6,471 bases of DNA from JAGMES01 sp023128035 (GCA_030627905.1 DAOVRZ010000170.1:1-6471), one strand, 5' to 3'. Numbered from the stretch's first letter, positions 1-6,300 are shown. Numbers and translations are program-made. The notes: a model not told the origin generated them from the sequence alone.

Positions 1-260
1 AAGGTTAAATTAGCAGATATATACTTATAATATATGCAATTATAGTTCATAGGGAGCGATTCACAGTGTAAAATTAGTATTGTATTACTAAAAAAGGAAG
101 TTTAAAATTTTAGAACTCAGTTTTAAGAGATATACCTACCCTTTTTGCAGTGGAATCATATTATAGAAACTGAATTTTATATAAAGAGGAATTGGCTTTT
201 ATTTGTTGAAATAATAATATAGTGATTTCTTATGCGACGTGATTTACAAAACTGTGGTAA
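1..260. other. Left-edge intergenic stretch, no gene recognised
   Basis: I see no coding region with a ribosome binding site and no RNA gene here; the stretch is very AT-rich. The only candidate signal for the downstream operon is a weak sigma-A-like pair: TTGGCT at 192-197 and TAATAT at 215-220, 17 nt apart, each matching four of six consensus bases. In DNA this AT-rich such pairs occur by chance, so it is only a suggestion. Confidence 0.3.
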
Positions 261-266
261 AGGAGG
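261..266 (+). promoter_or_regulatory. Shine-Dalgarno site of mntA
   Basis: AGGAGG lies 3 nt before the ATG at 270 and 6 nt before the next in-frame ATG at 273. The spacing favours the second ATG, so the antitoxin probably begins at 273 and is 97 residues long. The two ATGs are adjacent codons, so the product differs by only one Met. Confidence 0.7.
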
Positions 267-269
267 GTT

Positions 270-566
270 ATGATGACTTTGCCTGAAGAAGTGAAAAAAA
301 GTATGATTGATGTTTTAAAGAGACGTAATGTAAAAAGGGCTGGTATCTTTGGTTCTTATGCAAGAGGAGATGCTACGAATGATAGCGATATTGATATAGT
401 GGTTGAACTAGCTCAAAAAGATTTATTTGAATTATCGGGTCTTAAAATAGATTTAGAAAAGGCGCTTAATAGAAAAGTAGATATAGTGACTTATAACGGT
501 TTAAATTTTTCAAAAAGAGAAGGATTTAAAGAGAGTGTCTTGAGAGATCAGGTGTTTTTAATATGA
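270..566 (+). CDS. mntA: MntA-type nucleotidyltransferase antitoxin
   Basis: This is a minimal nucleotidyltransferase of about 98 residues, the usual size for MntA antitoxins. Numbered from the ATG at 270, the signature GSX10DXD is complete: G28-S29, ten residues, then D40-x-D42. A third likely metal-binding carboxylate is D71 in KVDIV. In characterised HepT/MntA systems the enzyme transfers AMP from ATP onto a tyrosine of the HepT toxin and so silences it. It is a soluble cytoplasmic protein with no signal or membrane segment. Its stop codon overlaps the start of hepT (ATGA, 563-566), so the two are almost certainly co-transcribed and translationally coupled. All key residues are present, so the antitoxin looks active. 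The family assignment is firm; AMPylation here is inferred from the family. Confidence 0.92.
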   Translation: MMTLPEEVKKSMIDVLKRRNVKRAGIFGSYARGDATNDSDIDIVVELAQKDLFELSGLKIDLEKALNRKVDIVTYNGLNFSKREGFKESVLRDQVFLI

Positions 567-895
567 GAAATAAGGATATTCAAAGTTTACAGGACATTTT
601 ATATAGTATAGACTTAATATTTAGATATATTAAAGGTATATCTAAACAGGATTTTTTTATAAGTCAAGAAAAACAAGACCTTGTTATTCATAGATTAGAA
701 ATCATAGGAGAAGCGACAAAAAGATTGTCAGATGACTTTAGAGTTAAACATTCTGAAATTGAATGGGCTCCGATGGCGGGAATGAGAGATGTTCTTATTC
801 ATCAATATGATGGTATAGACTTAGAAATTGTTTGGGAAACTGTCCAACAAAAATTACCGATTATAGAAGAAAAATTAAAGAGGATTGCTGAATGA
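563..895 (+). CDS. hepT: HepT-type RNase toxin (HEPN, formerly DUF86)
   Basis: This 110-residue, mainly helical HEPN-domain protein is the toxin partner of the preceding gene. The diagnostic RX4HXY motif is intact: R75, DVLI, H80, Q, Y82. R and H form the ribonuclease site in HEPN toxins. The Tyr of this motif is the residue AMPylated by MntA in the studied Shewanella system, so Y82 is the expected target. The segment HRLEIIGEATKRLS at about 43-56 is also typical of the family. The ATG at 563 overlaps the mntA stop by 4 nt. No strong Shine-Dalgarno precedes it, which fits coupled translation. The gene is full length and undamaged, so the module should be functional. The RNA target cannot be told from sequence. 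Confidence 0.93.
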   Translation: MRNKDIQSLQDILYSIDLIFRYIKGISKQDFFISQEKQDLVIHRLEIIGEATKRLSDDFRVKHSEIEWAPMAGMRDVLIHQYDGIDLEIVWETVQQKLPIIEEKLKRIAE

Positions 896-900
896 AAGTT

Positions 901-932
901 AGGGGAGTGATTTATATCGAAATCACTCCCTA
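901..932 (+). terminator. Hairpin after hepT, weak terminator
   Basis: An 11-bp perfect stem (903-913 with 920-930, GGGAGTGATTT and its complement) closes a 6-nt loop just after the hepT stop. The bases that follow (TATCATTATT) form only a poor T tract, so termination may be incomplete. The position fits the end of the toxin-antitoxin operon. Confidence 0.55.
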
Positions 933-1110
933 TCATTATTAATGGGGAATTATATACACAATACAAAACCAGGATCTGGATTCTGATTTTTAAAGTTCTG
1001 GTTAGTGACTATTAACTATGCCAAAAATCATCGACTAATACATTAAAATATATCTATTGAATACAAATAAAAACCTAAGCAATTTAAATGTTGATTGTTG
1101 ACATTGTAAA

Positions 1111-1116
1111 AGGAGG
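1111..1116 (+). promoter_or_regulatory. Shine-Dalgarno site of the glucosidase gene
   Basis: AGGAGG (within AAAGGAGGAAG) lies 10 nt before the ATG at 1127. The upstream in-frame ATG at 1088 has no such site and would add 13 residues unlike the family N-terminus. The site therefore decides the start at 1127. Confidence 0.85.
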
Positions 1117-1126
1117 AAGAAAGAAT

Positions 1127-2809
1127 ATGGAGCGAAAATGGTGGAAAGAACAAGTTGTTTATCAAATCTATCCAAGGAGTTTTAACGATGCAAATGGAGA
1201 TGGTATCGGAGATTTAAAAGGGATTATTGAAAAGTTAGATTACTTAAGAGATTTGGGGATAGATATTGTCTGGTTGAGTCCGGTATATAAATCTCCTAAT
1301 GATGATAATGGGTATGATATTAGTGACTATAGAGATATTATGGATGAGTTCGGGACTTTGAAAGATATGGACTTACTGATATCTGAACTACATAAAAGAG
1401 ATATGAAATTGGTTATGGATTTGGTAGTAAATCATTCATCAGATGAACATGCTTGGTTTATTGAATCTAAATCTTCTTTGGATAATCCATATCGTGATTA
1501 TTACATCTGGAGAAAAGGTAACGATGGGCAACCACCTAACAATTGGGGTTCATGGTTTGGTGGTTCTGCTTGGGAGTATGATTCAAAAACTGATGAATAT
1601 TATCTCCATCTTTTTTCGAAAAAGCAACCGGATTTGAATTGGGAGAATCCAAAGGTTAGAGAAGAAATATTTGAGATGATAAACTGGTGGGTGAATAAGG
1701 GTATTGACGGTTTTAGGATGGATGTAATTAATATGATTTCTAAAGTTCCAGGATTGCCAGATGGTGAGAAAAATCCTGGAAGTAAATATGGATATGGAAG
1801 CCAATACCTTAATGGACCAAAGGTACATGAATATCTTCATATGATGAATCGAAGAGTATTGACCAAATATGATATAATGACTGTTGGAGAGACACCTGGA
1901 GTTACTCCAGAGATTGCAAGAAAATATGTAGATTCAGACCGCGATGAATTGAATATGTTGTTCCATTTCGAACACATGGGATTTGACTGTGGTGATACAA
2001 AATGGGAACCTAGGGAATGGAAATTAACTGAGTTAAAAGAAATCTTTGGTAAGTGGTGTGAAGGCTTGAAAGAAAAAGGATGGAACAGTTTATATATGAA
2101 TAACCATGACCAGCCCAGGATGGTTTCACGTTTTGGTAATGATAAAAACTATAGGGTCGAATCTGCGAAAATGCTCGCGACTTTAGTGCATACTCTACCT
2201 GGGACACCTTATATCTATCAAGGTGAAGAGATAGGTATGACAAATGTTAATTTTGGAAATATTGAGGATTATCGAGATATTGAAACTTTGAATTGGTATC
2301 GCGAGAAGAAAAAAGATGGATTATCTGAAGACGAGATTATGAAAGCTCTATATCGAATGAGTCGGGATAATGCTCGAACTCCGATGCAGTGGGATAATAG
2401 CTTTCATGCTGGTTTTACTTCTGGAGAACCCTGGATAAAGGTTAACCCTAATTATAAAGAGATAAATTCCGCTAAGGCTATAGCTGATCCTGATTCAGTA
2501 TTTAACTATTATAAGAAATTAATAAATCTTAGAAAGCAGGAAGAAAATTTAGTTTTAGTATACGGTGAGTATGAACTTATTCTTGAGGAAGATGAAAAAA
2601 TCTACTCTTATTTTAGAAGTTTAGAAGATGATAGATTGCTGGTTATGTTAAACTTTTCAGATGAAGAACAGATTTTCAGTTATGAGTTGGCTGGTGTAAG
2701 GGGAGAGTTATTGATAGCTAACTATTCTGCTGATGATTTGGATAGTTTAAAAGAGGTCAAACTTCGTCCTTACGAAGCGAGGATTTATCGAGTGGTTAAT
2801 GTTGCTTGA
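1127..2809 (+). CDS. malL: Oligo-1,6-glucosidase (GH13, MalL type)
   Basis: This 560-residue cytoplasmic enzyme should release glucose from the non-reducing ends of isomalto-oligosaccharides and related alpha-glucosides. Family length is about 560. It starts at the typical MERKWWKEQVVYQIYPRSF. The Ca-binding loop DANGDGIGD is at 21-29. GH13 region I is D98-N102-H103, nucleophile D199 lies in GFRMDV, acid/base E255 in VGET, and transition-state D328 in NNHDQPR. QPDLN at 167-171 is the region V mark of this subfamily. The first two catalytic positions match the numbering of the Bacillus cereus enzyme. V200 after the nucleophile marks enzymes acting on alpha-1,6 bonds; maltases usually have Ala or Thr. 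The C-terminal beta domain (from about 480) is complete. Trehalose-6-phosphate hydrolase and dextran glucosidase are close relatives, but GDGIGD and the KQPDLNW region favour MalL. No sugar transporter or regulator is adjacent. Confidence 0.93.
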   Translation: MERKWWKEQVVYQIYPRSFNDANGDGIGDLKGIIEKLDYLRDLGIDIVWLSPVYKSPNDDNGYDISDYRDIMDEFGTLKDMDLLISELHKRDMKLVMDLVVNHSSDEHAWFIESKSSLDNPYRDYYIWRKGNDGQPPNNWGSWFGGSAWEYDSKTDEYYLHLFSKKQPDLNWENPKVREEIFEMINWWVNKGIDGFRMDVINMISKVPGLPDGEKNPGSKYGYGSQYLNGPKVHEYLHMMNRRVLTKYDIMTVGETPGVTPEIARKYVDSDRDELNMLFHFEHMGFDCGDTKWEPREWKLTELKEIFGKWCEGLKEKGWNSLYMNNHDQPRMVSRFGNDKNYRVESAKMLATLVHTLPGTPYIYQGEEIGMTNVNFGNIEDYRDIETLNWYREKKKDGLSEDEIMKALYRMSRDNARTPMQWDNSFHAGFTSGEPWIKVNPNYKEINSAKAIADPDSVFNYYKKLINLRKQEENLVLVYGEYELILEEDEKIYSYFRSLEDDRLLVMLNFSDEEQIFSYELAGVRGELLIANYSADDLDSLKEVKLRPYEARIYRVVNVA

Positions 2810-2828
2810 GAGGTAAGTAGGATAAGAG

Positions 2829-2864
2829 AAGAGGGAATCTAAATAATAGATTTCCTCTTTTTTT
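2829..2864 (+). terminator. Intrinsic terminator of malL
   Basis: A 13-bp stem (2829-2841 with 2847-2859, one G-U pair) and a 5-nt loop run directly into seven Ts (2858-2864). It sits 20 nt after the malL stop and before the convergent minus-strand gene. It is the clearest terminator in the window. Confidence 0.92.
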
Positions 2865-2877
2865 ATCATCCAATAGT

Positions 2878-3286
2878 TTATTGAGGCTTGCTTATAAACA
2901 TTTGTGTAAATATTAAACCATATTTGTCACTTGGTTTTATACCAATCCCTATATTGGTATAACTTGGACTAAGAATGTTTTGTCGGTGTCCACTTGAGTT
3001 CATTAATTCATTATGGGCTCTATTAACAGAAGAATTTGCAGCGATGTTTTCTCCAGCTTGTAAATACTCAATTCCAAAACTTTTCATCACCTTTATTTAG
3101 AGTGGTAATAGTTTTAAAACTATTACCCACTCCAGATTTAACATTAAGGGTATCTGTAGTAACTTTGCAATTTTCAACCTCTGCTATTTGGAAAATAGAT
3201 GATTCTTTAGTTTCAGTGGAATTTTCCATTATGGTGCAAGAAACTAATAATAATAAACACAACGCAATTATCCATTTTGTTTTCAT
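2878..3286 (-). pseudogene. Broken SH3b-CAP (YkwD-like) lipoprotein gene
   Basis: Two minus-strand fragments in different frames belong to one former gene. The first (3286 down to 3068) starts with a lipoprotein signal: MKTK, a hydrophobic run, and the lipobox L14-V15-S16-C17. The beginning of a bacterial SH3b domain follows (VTTDTLNVKSGVGNSFKTI, about residues 42-60). The second fragment (about 3090 to 2878, 70 residues) is the C-terminal half of a CAP/SCP domain, with AGENIAAN, GHRQNIL, TNIGIGI and FTQMF. The rest of SH3b and the first half of CAP, including its first catalytic-cleft His, are absent, and the halves are out of frame. The break lies near 3080-3090. An internal deletion that also changed frame explains this. 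The intact protein would have been a surface-anchored CAP lipoprotein. AGGGA at 3291-3295 (complement) is the likely binding site. It is not expected to be functional. Confidence 0.85.
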
Positions 3287-3490
3287 ATAATCCCTACTGA
3301 GCCAGATGTGATTTTACTTAGTTTTTGTTGATTTATTGATAAATATAAGGAGGAATTTGATCTTTTAATGAAAGTTCAGAATGGAAAGCCCTTCTTGTAT
3401 AAAAACTAAAAAATAACTAAAAATTACAGGTAGTCGAGTGATAGGTAACGAAATATATTTTTGAGAATATTATTAAGGGAGTGATACAAA
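3287..3490. other. Divergent intergenic region between two lipoprotein genes
   Basis: This holds the upstream regions of the minus-strand CAP remnant and the plus-strand lipoprotein. I could not pick out a convincing promoter on either strand. An AGGAGG at 3348-3353 has no credible gene at the right distance. AAGGGAG at 3475-3481, 9 nt before the ATG at 3491, is the binding site of the next gene. Confidence 0.4.
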
Positions 3491-3970
3491 ATGAAAAAGC
3501 CTTTCACATTATTAGCTATTCTATCTATTATTATTCTTTTATTGGGATGTCAACTCAATAGTGCCCCTATAATTACTGAATTAAATATTGTGAAAGAGGT
3601 AGTTGAATCTGGGGAGCAAATTCAGGTAGAAGTTAAAGTAAGTGATAAAGAAAATGATTCTCTGACTGTTAACTGGACGGTAACAGGTGGACAAATAGTA
3701 GGAACAGGAAAAGAAGTAGAATGGAAGGTACCGACTGTAGAAGGAGAGTATACTATTTCAGTTAAAGTTTCTGATGGAAAATTTGATGTTAGTGAATCAA
3801 AAACAATTTCAGTCATAATTGCAAATCATTCTCCATCAATTACCTCCTTAACAAGTGAAAAATCAATTGTTGTGGCAAGTGAGAACATCATAGAATGGCA
3901 AGCACCAGATACATATGGGGTTTATTCTTTGATTGTCAAAGTAAGTAATCAATTTTTTGAAGTTAACTAG
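3491..3970 (+). CDS. Translatable part of the PKD-like lipoprotein
   Basis: Under the standard code only the first 159 codons are made: the lipoprotein signal peptide (Cys20 as lipid anchor), one complete Ig/PKD-like domain (about 25-112) and a shortened second domain that stops in its last strand. A good Shine-Dalgarno (AAGGGAG, 3475-3481) makes initiation credible. A short membrane-anchored protein could therefore still be produced even though the original gene ran to 4774. No specific ligand or function can be assigned. Confidence 0.5.
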   Translation: MKKPFTLLAILSIIILLLGCQLNSAPIITELNIVKEVVESGEQIQVEVKVSDKENDSLTVNWTVTGGQIVGTGKEVEWKVPTVEGEYTISVKVSDGKFDVSESKTISVIIANHSPSITSLTSEKSIVVASENIIEWQAPDTYGVYSLIVKVSNQFFEVN

Positions 3971-4774
3971 ATTATTATTATCAATGTTGAGGACAGTACT
4001 CATAATGTACCAAAAGTTCAAACTGTATATTTTGCTTTATGTAATAATTTATACGTAGAGAATACTTTAGCTGTAGATCAAAGCTATCTTTTTATGCCGA
4101 TGATTATTACTCCTGATAGAGATAACTTAGATGTTGAAGTTCAAGCAGAGGTTGGTGATGTTGAACTTTGTAATGCTGGATTTACCTGGACTGCTCCATT
4201 AGATCCAGGGGAATATAATTTAACCATGACAATGAAAGATTCAATCTATACTGTTATTGAAAATTATTCAGTTACAGTAGTTGCCAACTCTCGTCCTGAG
4301 ATTAATGGAATCTCTATTAATGGTCAAATACTAGAAAATAATCTTATTAAGGTTGAACCAGGTTTACCATTAGATATTTCTATAGATGCATCAGATTAGG
4401 ATAATGATGAAATTAATTATAATGTTTAGGGAGAGCCATTAGATGACATAGAGAATTTTATAATTGATTTTGAACAGGAAAATATAGAAGCCATTCTAAG
4501 CTATACCTATCCAAATTCAATAGAAAATATGAGAGCTGATCTGGAAGAAGAATATTACTATTGGGTCGGACTAAATGATTCTGAAATTACAGCTAAAACT
4601 GAAATTATTTATGATCCTGATTGTGGTAGATATGTAATTTCGATTGCCATAAATGGCGATATCTATTTACCATGGGATGACTATGAGTATAACAGATCTG
4701 ATTCAATAAGATTAGAATTTCAAGATGACGGTTTGGGGAATATTCTTTTAAAATTTTTGTATGATTTCTTCTAA
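3491..4774 (+). pseudogene. Multi-domain PKD/Ig-like lipoprotein frame with three TAG codons
   Basis: One frame of 427 codons runs from the ATG at 3491 to the TAA at 4772-4774, interrupted only by TAG at codons 160 (3968-3970), 303 (4397-4399) and 313 (4427-4429). There is no frameshift. A lipoprotein signal with lipobox L17-L18-G19-C20 leads into repeated beta-sandwich domains. Unit 1 covers about 25-112, unit 2 about 113-173, unit 3 about 174-267 and the start of unit 4 about 268-313. Units share SD(x)(D/E)ND, an aromatic (T/K)xP or TAP strand, and a GEYxxxxxxxD strand. Unit 2 lacks about 31 residues, with its frame kept. The C-terminal part (314-427) ends in a domain I do not recognise (WVGLNDSEITAKTEIIYDP). 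The protein would sit on the outer membrane face. Homology continues across each TAG, so this was one gene. Whether it is dead, or TAG is read through, cannot be decided here. Confidence 0.72.
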
Positions 4775-4790
4775 GTGTAGAATATATATA

Positions 4791-4913
4791 ATGATTAGCC
4801 CACAAAAAGTAGTCGCACAAAAACTCACGTGCCATATATAGTACTGAATTGGCGGTTTCAGTACTATATATGGCACGTGAGTGCGACTAAAATACTTTTT
4901 GTGGGCGAATCAT
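4791..4913. repeat. 123-bp imperfect palindrome, possible MITE or structured RNA
   Basis: Two arms pair in three blocks. The outer block is 4791-4809 with 4895-4913 (18 of 19). The middle block is 4810-4816 with 4883-4889 (7 of 7). The inner block is 4823-4848 with 4857-4882 (26 of 26). The loop is 8 nt (TTGGCGGT, 4849-4856). The only breaks are a 6-nt bulge on the left arm (4817-4822) and a 5-nt bulge on the right arm (4890-4894). That is 51 base pairs in all, far beyond an ordinary terminator, and no T tract follows directly. It lies 16 nt after the end of the lipoprotein frame. ATA flanks both ends, but in TA-rich DNA this is not good evidence for a target duplication. A non-autonomous element is the likeliest reading, and it may also block transcription. 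Confidence 0.75.
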
Positions 4914-4966
4914 ATAATAAAAGATATTTATTATATAGATAAATAACATAAGGGGGAAAGAGTGCT

Positions 4967-5171
4967 ATGGGTGAAACCTTAGATTTGGCTGATGAACACT
5001 TTGATGCATTGTCAGATAGTTTTAAGTGGGAAATATATAATATTTTAGCTGAGATGTATTTTGGGTTTAATAGTGTTGTTATGTTTTGGAAGTGAAGTTG
5101 TTTATGCTGATCCTCATCCTGTAACTGAAACAGAGTCTTGTACTATTCCAATTCTTCCTGTTGGTGACTGA
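4967..5171 (+). pseudogene. Small unknown gene, frameshifted at a T run
   Basis: An ATG at 4967, 10 nt after AGGGGG (4951-4956), opens a 42-codon frame ending at TGA 5093-5095. Skipping one T in TTTT (5084-5087) leads instead into an open frame to TGA 5169-5171. The joined product of 67 residues would begin MGETLDLADEHFDALSD, pass a moderately hydrophobic stretch (MYFGFNSVVMFGSEVVYA) and end ETESCTIPILPVGD. The gene has its own binding site and a terminator 33 nt after the second stop, so it looks like a complete small gene with one lost reading frame. I do not recognise a family. The acidic N-terminus argues against a standard signal peptide. The single Cys and the ADPHPVTE segment recall peptide precursors only superficially. 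The 42-residue unshifted product is what would be made now. Confidence 0.45.
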
Positions 5172-5203
5172 AGAATTACATAGAAGATATATATAATATA
5201 AAT

Positions 5204-5234
5204 GGCTCCTAAAAGTAGGAGTCTTTCTTTTTTT
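5204..5234 (+). terminator. Intrinsic terminator after the small gene
   Basis: An 8-bp stem (5204-5211 with 5216-5223, one G-U) and a 4-nt loop AAAG are followed by TTTCTTTTTTT. The structure is typical of a Rho-independent terminator and closes the 4967-5171 unit. Confidence 0.85.
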
Positions 5235-5411
5235 GTGTGATTAACATTTGTCAAAAAAGTAAAGTCAATAAAAAAAGGATAGTGTTGAAAAATGTAGAAC
5301 TAGTTCGATAAGAGACTTTTTAACTGTAATGCGTTATTTATATTATTAAATCACTGATAAATTTAATAGAGAGAATAAAGAAAATGTGTGCTTGCTAGGG
5401 GGTTTTTACTA
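5235..5411. other. Intergenic region before the DUF262 remnant
   Basis: No gene or RNA is recognised here. The only signal I can support is AGGGGG at 5397-5402, 9 nt before the ATG at 5412, a plausible ribosome binding site of the former DUF262 gene. Confidence 0.4.
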
Positions 5412-6003
5412 ATGCAAAAGTATGATGTGAATAATAATTCGATAGATAGCATATTGTTCTGGATAAAACAGGGTGAAGTTGCTATTCCTGAAATCTAAAG
5501 ACCTTTTGTATGGAATTCTACAAAAGTGAGAGATTTGAAAAAGGTGTTCTTGAATTTGTGAAAGAGACAAATTATAAACGATTTATTATTATTGTTAAAT
5601 CAGCGGGAATCATCAATAAGAAGTTACTTAGTTCGCAGAATGTAATGAACTTTGCGTACATATTATATTTAACTTTAAAGTTAAAAGGACTAGATTCTAA
5701 TAAAATTGAGACTTTGGTGAGAAGATGGTTGGTGCTTTCTATTCTAACTGGAAGATATTCGGGTTCTGCGGAATCTATGTTTGATTATGATATCAAGCGC
5801 CTAATGTGTATTTTAAAGAATTAAAAGAGCAAATCATGAATGGTGAATCAAAATATAGTGGTATTGATAATTATGATGATTTGAGAAGGAATTTAGCACA
5901 AAATTGTATTCCTGAGTCAATCTTTAATATGGATATTAAAGATTATGATGAATTTTTAGAGCAGAGAAGGCGTTTGATTGCCGAGAAGATTTATTCTTTA
6001 TAA
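5412..6003 (+). pseudogene. DUF262 (GmrSD/BrxU-type) gene remnant
   Basis: Pieces in three frames belong to one DUF262 protein, the family of GmrSD-like modification-dependent nucleases and BREX-linked BrxU. The N-terminal piece (5412 to about 5537) reads MQKYDVNNNSIDSILFWIK, then IPEI-stop-RPFVWNSTKVRDL. The stop, TAA at 5496-5498, replaces the conserved Gln of the IPxxQRxFVW motif, a one-base CAA to TAA change. At about 5520-5540 the sequence jumps to the far C-terminal part in another frame. That part runs to 5824 and carries NFAYILYLTLK and RRWLVLSILTGRYSGSAES, a hallmark of DUF262 C-termini. A further frameshift near 5795-5806 leads to the last piece, ending LEQRRRLIAEKIYSL at 6003. Most of the protein is deleted, including the rest of the N-terminal nuclease/NTPase-like core. 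It is certainly non-functional. Exact subtype cannot be told. Confidence 0.82.
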
Positions 6004-6078
6004 TGATTAAATAATGACTTTATGATAGAAATATATGAAAAATAAAATATGGCGTAGCCTAGATTAGGAGGAGAAAAA

Positions 6079-6300
6079 ATGGCTGGTATCAAGTATGAAA
6101 TAGTTAAAAATATTGCTGAAATTTCTACATCTTCAAAAGGATGGACTAAAGAGTTAAATCTAGTTAGTTGGAATGATAGAGATCCTAAGTACGATTTAAG
6201 AGATTGGGCACCTGAACATACTAAGATGGGTAAAGGGATAACTTTAACAGCAGAAGAGTTGAAGAAATTGAGAGATGTATTGAATGAAATGGAACTATAA
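6079..6300 (+). CDS. ydbC: YdbC-family PC4-like ssDNA-binding protein
   Basis: This 73-residue protein matches the bacterial YdbC family, relatives of the eukaryotic coactivator PC4. The family core is clear: MAGIKYEIVKNIAEIS at the N-terminus, then GWTKELNLVSWNDRDPKYDLR (about 21-41), then W43-A-P-E-H, GKGITLT (52-58) and a C-terminal helix EELKKLRDVLNEME. Lactococcal YdbC is a dimer that binds single-stranded DNA with little sequence preference, and a role in transcription or DNA repair has been suggested. The same DNA binding is expected here; the physiological role is unknown. AGGAGG at 6066-6071 lies 7 nt before the ATG, which is optimal. The gene is intact and appears to be its own unit after the decayed DUF262 locus. 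A weak TAAAAT at 6043-6048 could be a -10 box, but no good -35 was found. Confidence 0.9.
   Translation: MAGIKYEIVKNIAEISTSSKGWTKELNLVSWNDRDPKYDLRDWAPEHTKMGKGITLTAEELKKLRDVLNEMEL

Noticed and set aside
955..1000. AACCAG/CTGGTT inverted repeat upstream of malL as an operator
   Set aside because: It is only 6 bp with an asymmetric spacer and resembles no catabolite-response or LacI/GntR consensus site I know.
1088..1126. Upstream in-frame ATG as the start of the glucosidase
   Set aside because: It lacks a binding site, and the 13 extra residues (including the translated Shine-Dalgarno as KGGRK) are unlike any family N-terminus; 1127 fits both.
3368..3409. A 13-residue leader peptide after AGGAGG
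   Set aside because: The ATG is 14 nt from the Shine-Dalgarno, the peptide has no regulatory codon pattern, and no attenuator hairpin follows.
4094..4399. A separate gene starting inside the lipoprotein frame
   Set aside because: It is in the same frame as 3491, begins in mid-domain, has no convincing binding site, and is a domain of the same protein.
4529..4774. A separate 81-residue gene
   Set aside because: It is in the same frame as 3491 and is simply the tail of that protein after the third TAG; no ribosome binding site precedes it.
4791..4913. The long palindrome as an ordinary Rho-independent terminator
   Set aside because: The stem is far too long and AT-rich at its centre, and no T tract directly follows it on either strand.
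5081..5095. Programmed ribosomal frameshift in the small gene
   Set aside because: A +1 slip in ATG TTT TGG lacks a recognised slippery site or stimulator; a simple one-base insertion is more likely.
5510..5824. A stand-alone 104-residue gene starting at 5510
   Set aside because: The ATG lies inside the DUF262 N-terminal motif in another frame, has no binding site, and its product is only the C-terminal part of DUF262.
5806..6003. A separate 65-residue gene
   Set aside because: Its apparent start is a GTG without a binding site, and the product continues the C-terminus of the DUF262 remnant after a frameshift.
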